From: RUG13409 sp045546135
Lineage (GTDB): Bacteria; Bacillota; Clostridia; Peptostreptococcales; Anaerovoracaceae
NCBI GenBank assembly: GCA_045546135.1
Contig: JAZQCD010000015.1
Coordinates: 1 to 17,416 of the forward strand
Length of the DNA stretch: 17,416 nucleotides
Direction of reading: 5' to 3'
Part shown: positions 14,768-17,416 of the stretch, piece by piece
How positions within the stretch are numbered: the stretch's first letter is position 1
How the letters are laid out: each line of letters opens with the position of its first letter
Position numbers and translations under genes: made by a program
Notes under the pieces: model-generated
Told to the model about the DNA's origin: nothing
What the model saw: the letters and a program-made list of their open reading frames with translations, nothing else
Databases searched by the model: none

Positions 14768-16041
14768 CTATCCCACCACCTGAGTATCATATCCGTATCT
14801 ATCCTGTCGTAGATCATGTCTTCTCCGTTCTCGCCTTTGACTTTGAATGTCCTGTATGCAAAATCTAGAGCATCTTTAATTTCTTTTGGATCTTCACTTG
14901 CAAATTCGAAGTTGACAAGTCTTGAGAGTATAGCTTTATCATCAGAGCATTCCTGCCCTATATAGCAGTAAAGTATAGCCTGAGTGCAAAGCGGATGCTT
15001 CTTTACTTCTTCGAAACCTTCTATTGAGCTTATCTTTCCTGCTTTTGAATATATCCACTCTGCAGCATATTTAAGATCATTGTTTGGACTTCCTTTCGGT
15101 ACCAGATCCTTGCAGTTTCCAAGGAGCGCATGATAGATATATATATCAAGAAAGTTTACAAGTCCTTTTTTCTCTGTGAACTTGTATTCCTGAGGACCCC
15201 AGAGCCTGAATCCGCATTCAAAGAATCTCATATCTCCTGTATCAGACACGAATCCTGAAAAGAATATGGTACCGTTTTCGATTCCAAGTGAACTGATCAG
15301 GTTTCTCATCTGAGGATCGACATCCTTTAAGAACTTATCCTCGTATCTAATTGGAGAGAACCACCCGCTCTGGATGACCTTTGCATCTTCTTCGTTCTTC
15401 TTTGCATGGATAACATCATCAGAAGAAAGGAGATATATCTTGCCATCTATGATTCCGTAATGAACGTCAAATTCATTGCCTTCTGTTATATACTCTTCAA
15501 TGATGACTTTCTTTTTAATAGAGTTTTCAAGAGCATATTCATAAACAGACTTTAATTCATCCCTGTTATGAGCAATGCCAACTCCAAGGGATCCGCCTCT
15601 GTCAGTAGGTTTGACTATTACAGGAAATCTGTCTATATCATCGATGCTTTCGTACTCTTTGATCACAGGAATGCCATATTTCCTGCATTCTGACTTAAAG
15701 ATGTCCTTATTTCTTGTGATCTCTAAAGACTCATCCTTTGCAAAGCAAGGAAGTCCGAGTCTGCTGCAAAGCTTAATGAGATTATCTACTCTTATCTCGC
15801 TGTAACCTGCCGTTATACCGTCTACAAGTTCTGCTCTGCATCTTTTCTCAAGAGCATCCATATCTCCCCAGCTTATATCCCAATATTCATCAGCTGCATC
15901 CTTCGCAGGACTTAATCTATGGTCTTTGTTATAGTCTGTAACGATAGTATATATGCCAAGTTCCTTTGCTCTTTCGACTATAGATATTTCGTTAGCCGAT
16001 GCGCCGAGTATCAAAAGTTTCTTCCCTTTAAGGGATCCCAT
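14764..16041 (-). CDS. ATP-grasp ligase 4
   Basis: A 425-residue ATP-grasp enzyme and first gene of operon A. The N-domain has KKLLILGASANEISIVERAK (residues 7-26) and VTDYNKDHRLSPAKDAADEY, close to ligase 1. The ATP site shows FPVIVKPTDRGGSLGVG (139-155), VIIEEYITEGNEF (179-191) and the metal stretch FFECGFRLWGPQ (273-284). The C-terminal domain opens with ISSIEGFEE, as in ligases 1 and 3. Catalytic residues appear intact, so carboxylate-amine (or similar) ligation is expected with unknown substrates. The start at 16041 has the strongest ribosome site in the window, AGGAGGT at 16048-16054, 6 nt upstream. It sits behind a run of terminators, so operon A must have its own promoter nearby. Confidence 0.88.
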   Translation of the reverse strand: MGSLKGKKLLILGASANEISIVERAKELGIYTIVTDYNKDHRLSPAKDAADEYWDISWGDMDALEKRCRAELVDGITAGYSEIRVDNLIKLCSRLGLPCFAKDESLEITRNKDIFKSECRKYGIPVIKEYESIDDIDRFPVIVKPTDRGGSLGVGIAHNRDELKSVYEYALENSIKKKVIIEEYITEGNEFDVHYGIIDGKIYLLSSDDVIHAKKNEEDAKVIQSGWFSPIRYEDKFLKDVDPQMRNLISSLGIENGTIFFSGFVSDTGDMRFFECGFRLWGPQEYKFTEKKGLVNFLDIYIYHALLGNCKDLVPKGSPNNDLKYAAEWIYSKAGKISSIEGFEEVKKHPLCTQAILYCYIGQECSDDKAILSRLVNFEFASEDPKEIKDALDFAYRTFKVKGENGEDMIYDRIDTDMILRWWDR

Positions 16042-16140
16042 TACACTACCTCCTAATATTGTAACTTAAGTTATATTTTACTTAAGATTTATATAAATGT
16101 ATAACTACCGCTGGTTTAGTTGGAGACAGTAAATGGCAAT
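16042..16140 (-). promoter_or_regulatory. Probable promoter/operator region of operon A (exact promoter unclear)
   Basis: About 100 AT-rich bases precede ligase 4. The minus strand offers TACAAT just upstream of the ribosome site, TATAAC further up and other AT-rich hexamers, but none pairs with a good -35. A perfect 12-bp palindrome TAACTTAAGTTA (16062-16073) and a second ACTTAAG (16080-16086) lie 16 bp apart, a spacing compatible with an operator on one face of the helix. CAGTAAATGG (16127-16136) also occurs inverted upstream of ligase 1 (4985-4994). Confidence 0.35.
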
Positions 16141-16145
16141 TAAAT

Positions 16146-16171
16146 AGCAAGTCCCAAAAGAAAGACTTGCT
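16146..16171. terminator. Symmetric hairpin, possible bidirectional terminator
   Basis: AGCAAGTC (16146-16153) and GACTTGCT (16164-16171) form a perfect 8-bp stem around a 10-nt loop. On the plus strand it is followed by TTTAAAAAC, on the minus strand by ATTTAATT. It could back up the two upstream hairpins or stop antisense transcription. The T-tracts are short, so terminator strength is uncertain. Confidence 0.5.
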
Positions 16172-16174
16172 TTT

Positions 16175-16225
16175 AAAAACAGACGCAAAATCAAACGTAT
16201 TAATTTGCGTCTGATTTTGCGTCTG
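16175..16225 (-). terminator. Long inverted repeat with T-tract (second hairpin after the phosphatase gene)
   Basis: CAGACGCAAAATCA (16180-16193) is a perfect 14-bp inverted match to TGATTTTGCGTCTG (16212-16225). Read on the minus strand, the second arm runs straight into TTTTT (16175-16179), giving a terminator layout with an 18-nt loop. Part of the loop repeats the arm sequence (see the tandem repeat entry), so two alternative hairpins can form. Confidence 0.6.
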
Positions 16226-16227
16226 AT
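16204..16227. repeat. Perfect 12-bp tandem repeat
   Basis: TTTGCGTCTGAT occurs twice in direct succession (16204-16215 and 16216-16227). Its core is inverted once at 16180-16189. Three copies of a 10-bp word thus lie within 48 bases of intergenic DNA. Confidence 0.9.
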
Positions 16228-16296
16228 AATCTTATTGGATTTACTTATTAGTTGATCATATTACCAGCTACCTAACATATTTTTAAATATCTCACA

Positions 16297-16320
16297 ATAA
16301 AAAGGGTGGCCGTCGCCTCC
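16297..16320 (-). terminator. Terminator directly after the histidine phosphatase gene
   Basis: The minus strand reads GGAGGC-GACG-GCCACC followed by CTTTTTATT. This is a GC-rich 6-bp stem with one internal A-A mismatch and a four-base loop, starting 11 nt after the phosphatase stop. Its GGAGG also resembles a ribosome site, but only very short frames follow. Confidence 0.6.
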
Positions 16321-16330
16321 TAAATAATGA

Positions 16331-16993
16331 TCAATGATCTTCTGCATTGTATCCTATCAGATCAACTACATCCTCTTCATCATAGAAGACTATATTGTCT
16401 TCAAGTAACCTTGCTTTCCCACCTTTGGCTTCAATGATGCTTACTGCGCAGTTATATGGCAATACACCCTGCCAAAGATCCGATGGATCCTCATAAAGAG
16501 AATTAAGAATACATCTGAATGTAACTCCGTGAGTTGCTAAAAGATATGTTTTATCATCATCTCTTGCTATTATCTCATTCAGAAGCTCCTGAGACCTTTC
16601 GATGACCTCTGTGAACTGTTCCCCATTAGGGCATCCGCCAAAAGCAAAGGGATCTAAGTACATAAGCTCCATTTGATCCTTATCTACTTCCCTTTCGCCA
16701 TCTCTAAAATGCTTCTTTTCCCAGTCACCCATGTTGACTTCTTTGAGTCTGTCATCAAGGATAACCGGAATTTCATTACCGCTTTCTTTAAGAACTATAT
16801 CTGCAGTCTCTCTTGCTCTTGACAGTGGACTAGAATAGCAGCAGTCAAACTTTATGCCCTTCTCTTTCATCCTCTTTCCTGTAATGACGGCAAGTCTCCT
16901 GCCGTTATCCGTAAGAGGATCGTCAGTCCAACCTTGGAAGTATCCATTCAGGTTGGCATAGGTCTCTCCGTGGCGTATCACATATATATACAT
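16331..16993 (-). CDS. Histidine phosphatase family protein (phosphoglycerate mutase-like)
   Basis: A 220-residue member of the histidine phosphatase superfamily. The catalytic motif IRHGETYAN starts at residue 6 (phospho-acceptor H8, with R7), followed by FQGWTDDPLTDNGRRLA, YSSPLSRARETA with R59, LKEVNMGDWE with E85, and the second catalytic histidine H155 in LLATHGVTFR. These are all present and correctly spaced, so an active phosphatase or mutase on a small phosphorylated metabolite is expected; the substrate cannot be read from sequence. It is separated from operon A by several terminator-like hairpins and may be a separate housekeeping gene at the border of the locus, although a phosphate-removing step in sugar metabolism is possible. 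The ATG at 16993 follows an AAAAGGA ribosome site. Confidence 0.92.
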   Translation of the reverse strand: MYIYVIRHGETYANLNGYFQGWTDDPLTDNGRRLAVITGKRMKEKGIKFDCCYSSPLSRARETADIVLKESGNEIPVILDDRLKEVNMGDWEKKHFRDGEREVDKDQMELMYLDPFAFGGCPNGEQFTEVIERSQELLNEIIARDDDKTYLLATHGVTFRCILNSLYEDPSDLWQGVLPYNCAVSIIEAKGGKARLLEDNIVFYDEEDVVDLIGYNAEDH

Positions 16994-17086
16994 ACTTTTT
17001 AATCCTTTTTAATATCTTTATTCGCTACAGTACTCGCAGGTTACTCACATAAGTACATAATCCCCTATTAACCCTTGTATATCATG

Positions 17087-17416
17087 TTAACTTTCCAAAA
17101 AATCAATAATGGAATTGATCCAACTTGTATCAGTATTCTCAACGTTCTCCAAAAATACAGAAAAGTTTGTGCTGCATAAAGTAGTATCAGAAAAGTTGAT
17201 CTTCTTTACTCTTTCTTTCATATCATCATAGGATTTACGATTTATCTTGTTACATATACTTTTTATTTGGTCTTCATGTGCTCCATAAGATTCAATACCA
17301 GTCAATTCCTGTATTATTGGCGCATTTATGCGTTTACTATGACTTTTTAATTCAACTTCACCGAAGTGAGATAGAATTATTTGCATGGTACATGGATTAG
17401 CAAAAATAATTAGATT
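17087..17416 (-). CDS. C-terminal part of an unrecognised protein (gene runs off the right edge)
   Basis: The frame is open from the window edge to a TAA at 17087-17089, giving 109 visible residues. An internal ATG at 17386 is possible, but the ten preceding codons are in frame without a stop (NLIIFANPCT) and no ribosome site precedes that ATG. I therefore read it as a partial gene. The NPC-x5-L-x-HF arrangement near the visible start recalls the end of TOPRIM-like domains in RloB-type proteins; this is a weak, eye-only resemblance. The rest is hydrophilic and helical-looking with many Lys, Asn and Ser. It is more AT-rich than the biosynthetic genes, so it may not belong to this locus. Confidence 0.55.
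   Translation of the reverse strand, partial: NLIIFANPCTMQIILSHFGEVELKSHSKRINAPIIQELTGIESYGAHEDQIKSICNKINRKSYDDMKERVKKINFSDTTLCSTNFSVFLENVENTDTSWINSIIDFLES

Noticed and set aside
13493..16041. Ligases 3 and 4 as a frameshifted single gene
   Set aside because: Each is a complete ~425-residue ATP-grasp protein with its own N-domain, ATP site and C-domain, joined by an ordinary ATGA overlap.
16146..16227. Short CRISPR array or insertion-sequence ends
   Set aside because: Only two adjacent direct copies of 12 bp with no spacers, no cas gene, no transposase and no target duplication visible; terminator or operator explains it better.
16227..16330. Small gene using the AGGAGG near 16317
   Set aside because: The GTG and ATG frames downstream on the minus strand stop within about eight codons, and the GGAGG is part of a terminator stem.
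1..17416. tRNA, rRNA or riboswitch
   Set aside because: Intergenic spaces are short (all under 300 bases) and I saw no clover-leaf, rRNA stretch or recognisable riboswitch core; this was by eye only.

Overview
The window is about 17.4 kb of moderately AT-rich DNA (roughly 40% GC by eye). Every gene I can support lies on the minus strand, so transcription runs from high to low coordinates. Strong AGGAGG-type ribosome sites, TGnTATAAT promoters, intrinsic terminators and the protein types (SSS symporters, DegT aminotransferases, LicD, an XRE-type regulator) suggest a low-GC Gram-positive. My best guess is class Clostridia, possibly Lachnospiraceae. That placement rests on protein flavour and not on a marker gene.

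Layout, read in the direction of transcription. (1) 17416-17087: the C-terminal end of an unrecognised gene cut by the window edge. (2) 16993-16331: a histidine phosphatase, followed by up to three hairpins within 290 bases, one of them built around a 12-bp tandem repeat. (3) Operon A, 16041-11782: two overlapping ATP-grasp ligases, a 40-residue single-span membrane protein, and an SSS sodium:solute symporter. (4) Operon B, 11656-5083: family-2 glycosyltransferase, Wzx-type flippase, ATP-grasp ligase, divergent DegT-like protein, full DegT/DnrJ/EryC1/StrS aminotransferase, and an XRE helix-turn-helix protein fused to a degenerate RmlA-type nucleotidyltransferase. These genes overlap or abut almost throughout. 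(5) Operon C, 4957-2209: a fourth ATP-grasp ligase and a second SSS symporter, closed by a clear terminator. (6) 2079-1240: a LicD-family phosphotransferase with its own promoter. (7) 1134 to the left edge: a fusion of an HxGH nucleotidyltransferase with phosphoenolpyruvate (PEP) mutase, the committing enzyme of phosphonate synthesis; its C-terminus is outside the window.

Together the genes look like part of a surface-glycan locus making an unusual decorated polymer. PEP mutase and its fused nucleotidyltransferase would make and activate a phosphonate. LicD would transfer a phospho- or phosphono-headgroup onto sugar. The DegT enzyme would make an amino sugar. The ATP-grasp ligases could form amide bonds between carboxylates and amines, the symporters could bring in the small acids or amino acids to be attached, and the flippase would export the lipid-linked product. 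No initiating sugar transferase, polymerase or second glycosyltransferase is visible, so either the locus extends beyond the window or the product is not a conventional polymer.

The most unusual points are four ATP-grasp ligases with two symporters in one phosphonate-linked locus, the regulator fused to a nucleotidyltransferase that has lost its catalytic loop, an easily missed 40-residue membrane protein translationally coupled to a symporter, and two intergenic regions where an extended -10 promoter sits inside one arm of a terminator-like hairpin.
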